From: Gillisia hiemivivida | GTDB lineage: Bacteria > Bacteroidota > Bacteroidia > Flavobacteriales > Flavobacteriaceae | Length of the DNA: 64,000 nucleotides | NCBI RefSeq assembly: GCF_007997295.1 | Contig: NZ_VORY01000002.1 | Coordinates: forward strand, 346,084 to 410,083 | Reading direction: 5' to 3' | Shown here: positions 17,743-26,284 of the stretch, one piece after another | Numbering within the stretch: position 1 is the stretch's first letter | Layout of the letters: every line of letters starts with the position of its first letter | Notes under the pieces: generated by a model | Database searches by the model: none | What the model was told of the DNA's origin: nothing | The model's input: only the letters and a program-made list of their open reading frames with translations | Made by a program: the position numbers and the translations under genes

Positions 17743-18378
17743 ATGGATGAATTAGATTTATTAAAAAGGGACTGGAACAAGCAGCAAGGGAATTATCCTA
17801 AGCTAACCTATGCTCAGATCTATAAAATGATATGGAAGCGTTCCCATTCTATAGTTAAATGGATATTCTATATAAGTTTAATAGAATTATTAGCTGGTAC
17901 TATTATAAATATAATTTTCTCTGGAGATAAATATTGGGAAGATATAGAAAAGAACAATTTAGAAGAGATTATTACCATATTATATATTGTAAGCTATGCA
18001 ATCACCTTCTACTTTATCTTTAGGTTTTATCAAAATTACAGAAGGATCTCTACAACAGATGATGCTGCTACTTTAATGAAAAATATTTTAAAGACAAGAA
18101 AAACGGTTAAATTCTATATTGGATATGTGCTTATATCTACAGCATTAACGGTAGTTGGTATGTTTGGATACATGATAATAAAACATAGCAACAAAGATGT
18201 AGAATCTATCTCCAAATATGCCTTTGATACAGTAGATTGGCTAAAATTTATTGGAGTTAGTGTACTTGTCCTTAGCATACTATTAGGTGTTATATGGCTA
18301 TTTTATAGGTTACTCTATGGGATTTTACTTAAAAGACTGAAGAAAAATTATGTAGAATTAAAGAAGTTAGAAATGTAA
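17743..18378 (+). CDS. Putative membrane anti-sigma partner of unknown family
   Basis: 211 residues. The N-terminal 40 residues are soluble (MDELDLLKRDWNKQQGNYPKL, then YAQIYKMIWKRS). Four membrane helices follow at about 42-60, 80-97, 122-142 and 170-192. I recognise no named domain. The gene starts three bases after the sigma factor stop, an arrangement typical of sigma/anti-sigma pairs, and the short cytosolic N-terminus would be the sigma-binding part. The function is inferred from context. Confidence 0.75.
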   Translation: MDELDLLKRDWNKQQGNYPKLTYAQIYKMIWKRSHSIVKWIFYISLIELLAGTIINIIFSGDKYWEDIEKNNLEEIITILYIVSYAITFYFIFRFYQNYRRISTTDDAATLMKNILKTRKTVKFYIGYVLISTALTVVGMFGYMIIKHSNKDVESISKYAFDTVDWLKFIGVSVLVLSILLGVIWLFYRLLYGILLKRLKKNYVELKKLEM

Positions 18379-18775
18379 TCCAGATTTTAGATAATAGAAT
18401 TGAGATCAGATCAATTTTGAATTGTTAATGTTCTTGACTTTTGTTTCCAGTCATTTATTTTATCTCAAATTTTTATGCTCTGATCCTTTTATTTAAAACC
18501 TAAATATAATTTCCTATTTAGCCTAAACTTTTTTTTAACATCAATTCAAGATAAAAATATTCCTTTTTTTCTAACTTAATAGCTCTCGGGATTGTAAATT
18601 AAGCCTAGATATTTATTATCTTACCATTCTAGATTTTGGAACTTATTTCTATCTCGCTATTGTTCCATATAGACTTTCGAATTAATGTTTTGAACCTTTT
18701 TTTAAAAAAAAACCTTTAAAATACGTTATTTTTGCAAAAATTAGTTTTACACTCCACTATTAAAAAATTATATAA
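18379..18775. other. Long intergenic stretch with a promoter element
   Basis: 397 AT-rich bases with no convincing open frame. A -7 type element TATTTTTG at 18727-18734 lies 41 bases before the sterol desaturase start. No matching TTTG lies at the expected distance, so the promoter call is only partial. Nothing else is recognisable. Confidence 0.5.
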
Positions 18776-19696
18776 ATGGAATTTACTAATCCTCTAATTT
18801 ATGGGGTGCCGGCTTTCTTAGGACTTATTCTATTAGAACTAACCTACAGTAAAACCCATAACAACAAAGACCTATATAAATGGAAAGATCTTTTTTCAAG
18901 CCTTTCTATGGGTATTGGATCTGCGGTAATAGCGGCATTTATAAAAATCGTTACTATCATTCTTTTATTCGAATTTGTATATGAATTGTTTAACCCGATT
19001 GTTGAAGGGGTAAGGACAAATATTATGGGGTGGGAATCCTTTGGGTATGCATGGTATGTTTGGATCTTATGTATGTTATTAGACGATTTTAGCTATTATT
19101 GGTTTCATCGGCAAAATCATATGGTACGGTTTTTTTGGGCAGCCCATATCGTGCATCATTCCTCAGATAACTTCAATCTTGGAACAGCGGTTCGTAATGG
19201 CTGGTTCACAATTCTCTACAAACCTTTTTTTTACGTGTGGATAGTCATAATAGGTTTTTCCCCTGAAATGGTGGTAGTGTGTCTTGGAATTGAAGCCTTA
19301 TGGCAATTCCAGTTACACACTAAATATGTTCCTAAAATGGGAATTATAGAAAAGTTTCTCAATACCCATACCATGCACCAAGTGCATCATTCGAAGAACC
19401 TGGAATATATGGATAAAAATCATGGAGGTATTTTAAATGTTTTTGACAGAATTTTTGGTACATGGAAAGAGCTGGATCCTTCAATTGATATAGAATATGG
19501 GGTTTCTACTCCACCTGAATCCTATAATTTATGGGTGATCCTAACCCACGAATACAAAAATATTTGGGAGGACACCAAAAAAACTAAAAACTGGAAACAT
19601 AAATTCATGTATGTTTTTGGACCTCCTGGTTGGAGCCACGATGGGAGTACCAAAACGGTTAAAGAGATTCGGAAAGAACTAAAAATGGATACTTAA
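18776..19696 (+). CDS. Sterol desaturase / fatty acid hydroxylase family protein
   Basis: 306 residues. Three or four membrane helices, and the histidine boxes of the family: HRQNH (about 115-119), HIVHHSSD (about 128-135) and HTMHQVHHS (about 198-206), which bind a di-iron centre. Members hydroxylate or desaturate lipids in the membrane. It is monocistronic; the acyltransferase that follows is on the other strand. It is separate from the second family member at 41.5 kb, which belongs to the sulfur regulon. The lipid substrate is unknown. Confidence 0.85.
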   Translation: MEFTNPLIYGVPAFLGLILLELTYSKTHNNKDLYKWKDLFSSLSMGIGSAVIAAFIKIVTIILLFEFVYELFNPIVEGVRTNIMGWESFGYAWYVWILCMLLDDFSYYWFHRQNHMVRFFWAAHIVHHSSDNFNLGTAVRNGWFTILYKPFFYVWIVIIGFSPEMVVVCLGIEALWQFQLHTKYVPKMGIIEKFLNTHTMHQVHHSKNLEYMDKNHGGILNVFDRIFGTWKELDPSIDIEYGVSTPPESYNLWVILTHEYKNIWEDTKKTKNWKHKFMYVFGPPGWSHDGSTKTVKEIRKELKMDT

Positions 19697-19776
19697 CTTT
19701 TTGAATCTCGTTTCCTTGAAGTTGTAAATTTAAAAATTATGAATCTTGAATTTGAATCTTGAGTCTTGAATCTGAT

Positions 19777-20580
19777 TTAATACTCCCACTTCCTTTCCTC
19801 ATTCAGTTTCTCCATATCGTCAATTTCTTCCTGTGGAATAACCTTTAAAAATGACGAATGTTGCTCTATTGCATATTCTAATTTTTCAACTATATCTTCT
19901 ATAGAATCATTTTCATAATCAAATTCTAAAGCGGGTTTTATCTGAAAACTTTGAAGAATCCCTCTTTTCTTAAGTCGAATCCCTTTTTTATCAAAAGATC
20001 TTCTAAATCCGTCTATAACAATAGGAATTACTATAGGTTTATGCTGTTTGATAATGTAAGCAGTTCCTTTTCTAATTGGTTTAAAAGGTTTGGTTGTACC
20101 TTGAGGAAAAGTGATCACCCATCCGTCCTTTAAAGCGATTCCAATATTATCTGTATCTTCTTTATTTACTTCTCGTTTTACATCTTTTCCCTTAGATCGC
20201 CAGGTTCTCTCTACTGTTATAGCTCCTGCATAAGCCATAATTCTTGTGAGCAATCCTGCCTGCATGGTTTCTTTGGCGGCTACATAATACAAATTCAATT
20301 TTGGTTGCCATAAGTATCCCACATTCTTAATATTATCTACTCTCCCACTTAAACTAGCATTAAAAACATGGAACATAGCTGTAACATCAGCGAAATAGGT
20401 CTGATGATTAGAAACAAAAAGAACCTTAGTATCTGGAAGATTTTTAATGATCTCGGAGCCTTCAATATTCAATTCATTAAATCCTCTATAGCGCCTATGG
20501 GATAAAACGCCAAAAATACGAATTAGCCATTTTTTTATAAATAGATAATGTCCAAATGGATTTTTTGTAAATAAGCCCAT
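19777..20580 (-). CDS. 1-acyl-glycerol-3-phosphate acyltransferase family protein
   Basis: 267 residues. The acyltransferase NHQTYFAD block (NHX4D-type, about 58-65) and the FPQGTTKPFK block (about 154-163) are both present, as in PlsC-like enzymes that acylate lysophosphatidate or related lipids. There is a weak N-terminal membrane segment. The gene is next to a nudix hydrolase on the same strand, 62 bases upstream, so the two may be co-transcribed. The exact acceptor is not decided by sequence. Confidence 0.85.
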   Translation of the reverse strand: MGLFTKNPFGHYLFIKKWLIRIFGVLSHRRYRGFNELNIEGSEIIKNLPDTKVLFVSNHQTYFADVTAMFHVFNASLSGRVDNIKNVGYLWQPKLNLYYVAAKETMQAGLLTRIMAYAGAITVERTWRSKGKDVKREVNKEDTDNIGIALKDGWVITFPQGTTKPFKPIRKGTAYIIKQHKPIVIPIVIDGFRRSFDKKGIRLKKRGILQSFQIKPALEFDYENDSIEDIVEKLEYAIEQHSSFLKVIPQEEIDDMEKLNEERKWEY

Positions 20581-20642
20581 GTAGTATTATTGATCTTGAA
20601 TTGTTAATATTATCTTAAAGAAGTCAAAGATACTAATAAACT

Positions 20643-21284
20643 TTAGAGAGCTAACTTCATTAAATCTTTTAATTCACTTAGCATCATCGCAGTTGCACCC
20701 CATACTACATGCCCATTCAAAGAAAATGCAGGGACTTCAATATTTTTAGCATAAGAAGTGGTTAATTCCTTAGAGATCAAATTTCTTTCATCCATAAAAT
20801 CTTCCAAGTCTATTTCCAATATTTTTTCCACTTCAGATTCCTGCGGAATAAGCTTAGGGGTTCTATCTATAAGACCTACATATGGATGCACCCAAAAATT
20901 GCTTGGAGGAATATATAATTTGGTTAATTTTTTTACAACCCTCACCTCAGATTGTGGAATCCCAACTTCTTCTTCAGTTTCCCTTAAAGCCGTATACTTT
21001 AAATTTTTATCGAAATTTTCTACGCGACCCCCAGGAAATCCAACCTGATTGGAATGAACACCTTTATAGGTCTTTCTTAAAATTAATACTAAATGGGTAA
21101 TTTCTTTTTTATTAGGATAAAATAGCGCCATAACCCCCGCTTTATTGGGTTTTTTAGCTTTTATATCTATATTTGACAATTCATTTATTCGCAATATCGG
21201 AGCCAATTTATACTGCGCCTCCACGCCTGGAAGTTCTAAATTCTTTAAATTTGAAATTTTATATGTAAATTCAGTAAAATTCAT
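20643..21284 (-). CDS. CoA pyrophosphatase-type nudix hydrolase
   Basis: 213 residues from the ATG at 21284 (MNFTEFTYKIS...). A longer frame to 21440 would add 52 residues that do not look like this family. The nudix box is GFPGGRVENFDKNLKYTALRETEEEVG (about 104-130), preceded by VFLYP-like PNK blocks and LILRKTYKGVHSNQVGFPGG, typical of NudL enzymes that cleave coenzyme A. Its start codon overlaps that of the divergent cyclophilin gene in the word CATG. It is cytosolic. Confidence 0.88.
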   Translation of the reverse strand: MNFTEFTYKISNLKNLELPGVEAQYKLAPILRINELSNIDIKAKKPNKAGVMALFYPNKKEITHLVLILRKTYKGVHSNQVGFPGGRVENFDKNLKYTALRETEEEVGIPQSEVRVVKKLTKLYIPPSNFWVHPYVGLIDRTPKLIPQESEVEKILEIDLEDFMDERNLISKELTTSYAKNIEVPAFSLNGHVVWGATAMMLSELKDLMKLAL

Positions 21285-22023
21285 GACTCGACAAATTTCT
21301 ATCCTTTTCGCTTTTCTTATTCTTTTATTTGCAAGTTGTGAAGATACACAAAAATCAAAGATCAATAATACAAAAGCTCCTTCAACCAATACCCCTATTA
21401 AGGTAAAGGACTCTACAGAAGATAAAATTGATACCTCCAAAAAAAAGAAAGATAAATTATATCTTCATGATGAACCCATGCTTGTCCAAGAAAAACTAAT
21501 TCCTTTTTTAACTGAATACGGGAAGAAAAATCCTGAAAACAAGTTTAGAATTAGTACCAGCTTTGGTGATATTGATGTCTTGCTTTATAATGACACCCCA
21601 TTACACAGGGCAAACATGATCTTATTAATTAAAGAAGGATATTTTAATGGTACTTTTTTTCATAGAGTTGCCGATGGTTTTGTAATCCAAGGAGGAAATT
21701 CCGACAATAAAGAAACCAGTATTAAAAGAAATAACATGGGCTCCTATTTGATTCCAAGTGAATTCGACGCCGGTCATAAACATAGTCGGGGGGCATTTTC
21801 AGCGGCTAAGTATGCAGAACAAAATGTGAGTAAAGCTTCTTCCCCTTTTGAGTTCTTTATTGTTCAAAGCGAACGTGGAGCCCATCACTTAGATAACGAT
21901 CATACAGTTTATGGAAGAGTAATAAAAGGAATGGAGGTTGTAGATGAAATTGCTAAGCAACCTATTGGAGAAGGAGAATGGCCATTAATCAATATTCCTA
22001 TGACAGTGGAGATCATAAAATAA
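21283..22023 (+). CDS. Cyclophilin-type peptidyl-prolyl isomerase lipoprotein
   Basis: 246 residues from the ATG at 21283. The longer frame from 21145 lacks a signal sequence, while this start gives a proper lipoprotein signal MTRQISILFAFLILLFASC (Cys about 19). The cyclophilin core (about 80-245) has FGDIDVLLYNDTPLHRANM, FHRVADGFVIQGG, GAFSAAKYA and EFFIVQ. It catalyses proline isomerisation in the periplasm and so probably assists folding of secreted proteins. Its ATG overlaps that of the nudix gene by two bases, so promoters must lie inside the opposite gene. Confidence 0.9.
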   Translation: MTRQISILFAFLILLFASCEDTQKSKINNTKAPSTNTPIKVKDSTEDKIDTSKKKKDKLYLHDEPMLVQEKLIPFLTEYGKKNPENKFRISTSFGDIDVLLYNDTPLHRANMILLIKEGYFNGTFFHRVADGFVIQGGNSDNKETSIKRNNMGSYLIPSEFDAGHKHSRGAFSAAKYAEQNVSKASSPFEFFIVQSERGAHHLDNDHTVYGRVIKGMEVVDEIAKQPIGEGEWPLINIPMTVEIIK

Positions 22024-22434
22024 AATTTGGTTGTAGCTTTTTTTTATCCAAGTGAATAGTTTTTAACTATTTCATAAGAGATGGTTTTCATCATTCTAAG
22101 ATCTTTGAAATGTAGTAAATTGATCTGCTTTAAAGTCTTATAATGAAATGTTTGACCAGTGTTTAAAGATTAAAGTGACAATAAAAGTAAAAAAAAGGTA
22201 AGTTTATTATTATCTATCGCATTTCTATTTTATCTAAGTTATTCTCCAAATTAGGCTCTAAATGCAGTGACACCTAGTAATCTCCTTTATTACCAAATCT
22301 TGATAAATAAAATCTCTTGTTGCATAGTACCTTTTATTTTTCAACCTATTTTGTTTATGTTTCTAACAAATTATGGTTTGAAAAGTGTTAACTAGACGCC
22401 TTGGCTCTTCCGTTCTAAATGAAACGAAAAGGTA
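22024..22434. other. Gene-free stretch before the GH3 gene
   Basis: 411 AT-rich bases between the convergent cyclophilin and GH3 genes. I see no RNA gene, repeat or clear terminator. The base composition changes to the richer GC of the GH3 gene near 22,390. Confidence 0.5.
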
Positions 22435-24999
22435 CTACTTGCCGTTACATCCAGGCTTAGCATCCATATCTGGTTCTAAGCGAATGTTACTAAGTCCAAT
22501 ATCTACGCCTTCATCAGCCGTCACCATGAATGCATTGTTAACTTTACTCATATCGACACCAAGATCAGCAAAGCAACTTAGGCTTATCCTATATTCTCGC
22601 CACTCATTAGCGGCGATATCTATATTTACAGTTTTATTACAAGTCGCACCTTGATTACACATGCCAATTTTGACAGTCGCGGACTTGGCGTTAAAGGATT
22701 TTGCGGAGAAGGTCAGTTCCATCGCGCCATTCGTTTGACGACTCATATTACTCGGCGAAGCCGCACTTAAAATTAATTGGTCATAATCTGGTAGCGTCCA
22801 ATTAATGCGTAATGCATCTTCTTGTGCGGTGTGGTCAGTTTTGCTAACAATCAGGCCTCCTACAGAGGTTGGAAAGCTGCCGATTTGTTTGTTCAAATCT
22901 CCTGTTTTTAGCCATAAATTCCACGGCGCGATAGATGCACCTTTGCTAAAAAAAACACCTGTTGAAACTACTTCAATATTTTTTAAACCAGCGTCTTCTG
23001 AAAGTTGGTCAACGACCACATCGTCCTCATAAGTGAGCCCATAACCTAACTCAAACAACTTTGTAGACTCTCGTGCTGCCAGATCTGCTGACACTACTGC
23101 GCTGTTTGGCCAAGAGAAAGACAGGCGACCAGTAAAGTCATATGACGGGTCTTTTTGAAATAATATGTCTGAGACACCACCACCTTCGCTGCCTGGTAAC
23201 CATGCAGCGACAAATGCGTCTGATCTATTTATTTCAGGATTGATCCACATTGGGCGGCCCGATAGAAAAACCGATATCACAGGAATTCCTTTACTGCTAA
23301 ATTTTTCAAGTATGTTGGTGTCAAAACCGTTTGGAACAAATTCCAGATTTTCTAGGTCCCCTTGGAACTCCGCGTATGGGTCTTCACCGTATATTGCAAT
23401 CACCACGTCAGCTGTTTCGTTTGAGTCGCCATTGGGTGAAAAGATTACTTTGCCGCCAGCGGTGTTAACGGCTTCCCTGATACCTTCAAGTATGGACTGG
23501 CTATTCGGAAATTCATCGTTTGTATGTCCTGTACCTTGCCATGAAAGAGTCCAACCACCGCTGGTTTTAGCAATATTATCTGCCCCGTCACCAATTACCA
23601 TAATCGTTTTAGTTGCATCTAATGGCAAAACTCCACCGTTATTCTTGAGTAAAACCATTGACTCCCGTACTGCTTGCCGCGCAATGGCTCTATTTTTGGG
23701 AAGGCCCAAAAGGCTTTCATCTCCTGCATTTTTACGCGTGCTTGGAGCCCCTTTGCTAAATATACCGGATGCAATTTTTACTCGGAGGATACGTCGCACC
23801 GCATCGTCTAAGCGAGTCATTGGGATAATGCCATTCTTCACATGCTTTAAGGTACTTTCATATAAGCCTTTCCAACTATCGGGAGCCATATACATATCGA
23901 GGCCTGCGTTTAAAGACTGTGGGCAATCAGTATTCGTACAACCGGGAACTTGACCGTGACCGTTCCAATCTCCAATAACAAAACCATTAAAACCCAGTCT
24001 ACCTTTCAAAACATCCGTCAACAGTTCTTTATCACCATGCAGTTTTCTGCCTTCCCAGCTAGAGAAAGAGGCCATCACAGTTTGCACACCTGCAGGTATA
24101 GCGCTGTAGTATCCTGCAGCATGCACCTCTCGTAATTCTTTTTCGCTAATCTTGGCGTCGCCTTGATCGATCCCATTTTCTGTGGCTCCGTCACCTAAAA
24201 AGTGTTTTGCACTAGATATGACGCGGCCATCACCCATAAAATCTGGATCTCCAATATGACCTTGTAGCCCATAGACAATTCGGTCTGCGTACGATTTAAC
24301 GATTTCTGGATCTTCAGAAAACCCTTCATAGCTTCTGCCCCAACGTAAGTCTTGTGGTATCGCTAAGGTTGGTGCAAAAGTCCAATCGTGACCAGATACT
24401 GTGAGTTCGTGAGCGGTCACTGCTGCAATTTTTTCGATTAGATCTGGGTTGCGCATAGCGCCAAGTCCAATGTTATGTGGAAAGACAATTGCGCCGCGCA
24501 GATTGGTGTGACCATGTACCGCATCAATTCCCCATATATATGGGATAGCTACCTCAACACCTTCGGGGTCAATTGAGGCGTTATAATATTTATCAGCCAT
24601 TGCCAACCATGTTTTGGCATTTGCGTAGGGCAGCGGTCCCGGTGCTGAATTGCCGCCGCTGAGTATAGACCCTAATCGATATTTTTTCAACTCCTCTGGA
24701 GTGATGGATGCATTGTCTGCTTGAATAACCTGACCTACTTTTTGTTCCAAAGTTAGTTTAGGCAATAGTTCATCTATTTGTGCTTCTATAGCTGGATCTA
24801 ATGGTAGCGGTTTAATAATTGGCCAATCTTCAGGGTTAACTTTATTTGCTGGTGTTAATTGAACTACCACCGTTTTTTTATCTGCATCTATTCCATTAGC
24901 TGATTCTACAGAAGTTTTTAGTGGAGTGCAGCCTACAATAAGAATAGAGATAACGCATACGAGTGAAATGAATGATAAAAAAGACTTGATAGCATGCAT
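22435..24999 (-). CDS. GH3 family exo-beta-1,3/1,4-glucan glucohydrolase lipoprotein
   Basis: 854 residues. The lipobox is IVGC (Cys24). The (beta/alpha)8 GH3 domain spans about 65-420, with KHFLGDG and the nucleophile Asp344 in FVIGDWNGHG. The second GH3 domain spans about 450-660. A C-terminal ExoP-like domain (about 690-854) contains paired Cys residues. The closest type is the marine gammaproteobacterial ExoP beta-glucan exohydrolase. The gene is visibly richer in G+C than its neighbours, stands alone on its strand and has no SusC/SusD next to it, which suggests acquisition from a gammaproteobacterium (inference). It probably releases glucose from beta-glucans such as laminarin at the cell surface or in the periplasm. 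Confidence 0.9.
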   Translation of the reverse strand: MHAIKSFLSFISLVCVISILIVGCTPLKTSVESANGIDADKKTVVVQLTPANKVNPEDWPIIKPLPLDPAIEAQIDELLPKLTLEQKVGQVIQADNASITPEELKKYRLGSILSGGNSAPGPLPYANAKTWLAMADKYYNASIDPEGVEVAIPYIWGIDAVHGHTNLRGAIVFPHNIGLGAMRNPDLIEKIAAVTAHELTVSGHDWTFAPTLAIPQDLRWGRSYEGFSEDPEIVKSYADRIVYGLQGHIGDPDFMGDGRVISSAKHFLGDGATENGIDQGDAKISEKELREVHAAGYYSAIPAGVQTVMASFSSWEGRKLHGDKELLTDVLKGRLGFNGFVIGDWNGHGQVPGCTNTDCPQSLNAGLDMYMAPDSWKGLYESTLKHVKNGIIPMTRLDDAVRRILRVKIASGIFSKGAPSTRKNAGDESLLGLPKNRAIARQAVRESMVLLKNNGGVLPLDATKTIMVIGDGADNIAKTSGGWTLSWQGTGHTNDEFPNSQSILEGIREAVNTAGGKVIFSPNGDSNETADVVIAIYGEDPYAEFQGDLENLEFVPNGFDTNILEKFSSKGIPVISVFLSGRPMWINPEINRSDAFVAAWLPGSEGGGVSDILFQKDPSYDFTGRLSFSWPNSAVVSADLAARESTKLFELGYGLTYEDDVVVDQLSEDAGLKNIEVVSTGVFFSKGASIAPWNLWLKTGDLNKQIGSFPTSVGGLIVSKTDHTAQEDALRINWTLPDYDQLILSAASPSNMSRQTNGAMELTFSAKSFNAKSATVKIGMCNQGATCNKTVNIDIAANEWREYRISLSCFADLGVDMSKVNNAFMVTADEGVDIGLSNIRLEPDMDAKPGCNGK

Positions 25000-25433
25000 A
25001 GTGAAGAGTTTTTAAGTAGTATTGAAATATAGTAGATAGTTATAAAGATTGTTAGTTTACGGCATAAGTTAACATATTTCTTTATCTAATTATGAATTCT
25101 AGAGCCAGAAACATCATATTTCGTTCTTTATTAATGGATTGTTGACCACTTTCGATATTTGCAATGATGCAAACTTAAAACCATGGATATATCTTTGATA
25201 GATCAGTTTAGAATACAGTAGAACTGTTTTCTTCTTACGCCTACATACTTTTCTTTACATGAAAAGTGTAAACCTATCTCTAAATGTGACACATTTGCTA
25301 AAACTGGATTTAAGCTGTTTCATTATCTATATGTGCTATTTATACCCAAACTCAAGATTAGGGGAAATGATGACGTGACAATTTCAAAGAAGAAAATAGA
25401 TTATTGGTCTCAAAACGGATTTATATATATTAA
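25000..25433. other. Gene-free stretch upstream of the GH3 gene
   Basis: 434 bases with low GC content, between the GH3 start and MITE copy 2. It must contain the GH3 promoter, but I could not pick one out. A weak frame at 25338-25440 is discussed under rejected items. Confidence 0.5.
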
Positions 25434-25660
25434 TAGTATTGTCCGGTAAAAAAATTCAGGATTTCGGTGAGGCTAGAAGTAACGCGGATTAAGACTGTTT
25501 TCAATGTTTAGGAGCTTGCTATTAGAACACAGAATTATTTTTTACTTTTTCAAAAATTTATACAGGCTAAAATATTGATTTTCAATTAGTTGAAATAAAG
25601 TATTACGTCTTGAATCTAGCAGCGCAGCGATCTTATATCTTTTGTCGGACGACAATGATA
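25434..25660. mobile_element. MITE-like element, copy 2
   Basis: 227 bp, in the same orientation as copy 1 (12098-12321) and about 95% identical, with three additional bases. The ends are again TAGTATTGTCCGG and CGGACGACAATG. It is flanked by its own, different 9-bp duplication ATATATTAA at 25425-25433 and 25661-25669, which shows independent insertion rather than segmental duplication. Confidence 0.88.
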
Positions 25661-25782
25661 TATTAACATAGTTCTATTAAAATTCAATTCAGCTTTAAAT
25701 CTATACATTTCAGTAAATTAAATGTTTTTTAAAATAGAACAGAGACTACATTTGATCTTATAACTTCTAAAAACTTTAAATT

Positions 25783-26208
25783 ATGAAAACGATTGCAGTA
25801 TTAATCGCGTTACTTTTAAGTCAACTATTTTATGCGCAAACTACTACCTCTCCAGAAATTGTAGTGAGTGTAGAGAACATAAAAAATGATAACGGAAAGA
25901 TTATATTCGGAATTTATTCTGAAAATAATTTTCTAAAAGCTGCGCCAGAATTTGGAGCCCAAAGTGAAATTGTAGATGGAGTAGCAAGCGCAACCTTTAA
26001 AGATCTTCCACCGGGAACCTATGCGATATCTTGCTTCCACGATAAAAATGGCAATTCGCAAATGGATTTTGAACCAACAGGAATGCCTCTAGAACCTTAT
26101 GGTGTTTCTAATAATAAGATTGATTATTACGGGCCACCACAATGGACAGACGCAAAATTTGAGCTGGAAGACAAGTCCATAAATATGACTATTAGATTGA
26201 CAAACTAA
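25783..26208 (+). CDS. DUF2141 family secreted protein
   Basis: 141 residues with a cleavable signal peptide (cleavage near FYAQ, residue 18). The DUF2141 domain covers about 25-140, with the hallmark blocks NDNGKIIFGIYSENNFL, FKDLPPGTYAISCFHDKNGNSQMDFEPTGMPLEPYG, which give a typical calcium-binding-like DKNGNSQMDF loop. The function of the family is unknown; it is a periplasmic or secreted beta protein. It is 76 bases upstream of oxyR with a separate promoter for the latter. Confidence 0.88.
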   Translation: MKTIAVLIALLLSQLFYAQTTTSPEIVVSVENIKNDNGKIIFGIYSENNFLKAAPEFGAQSEIVDGVASATFKDLPPGTYAISCFHDKNGNSQMDFEPTGMPLEPYGVSNNKIDYYGPPQWTDAKFELEDKSINMTIRLTN

Positions 26209-26255
26209 CTATAGATAAGTAAAGCTGAATTGTAAGTTATAATAGAAAAAATCAA

Positions 26256-26263
26256 TACCTTTG
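26256..26263 (+). promoter_or_regulatory. -7 promoter element of oxyR
   Basis: TACCTTTG fits the Bacteroidota TAnnTTTG consensus and lies 21 bases before the ATG at 26285. The upstream TTG at 26230-26232 is a weak -33 candidate at a slightly long distance. Confidence 0.55.
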
Positions 26264-26284
26264 TGTACGTATTAATTCTATGCT

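Noticed and set aside
21145..21282. Upstream extension of the cyclophilin gene (46 extra residues), and likewise of the nudix gene to 21440
   Set aside because: The extensions are antisense to each other's true coding regions, and only the internal starts give a proper lipoprotein signal and a normal nudix N-terminus.
23165..23953. A long plus-strand frame of 262 codons opposite the GH3 gene
   Set aside because: It lies entirely antisense to a well-supported GH3 coding sequence with clear catalytic motifs, and its composition (Ser/Pro/Thr-rich) is typical of a shadow frame in GC-richer DNA.
25338..25440. A plus-strand frame ending KKKIDYWSQNGFIYINS that recalls the start of phytanoyl-CoA dioxygenases, cut by MITE copy 2
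   Set aside because: The similarity is limited to a dozen residues, the upstream part of the frame has no family features, and no continuation exists after the element; too weak to call a pseudogene.
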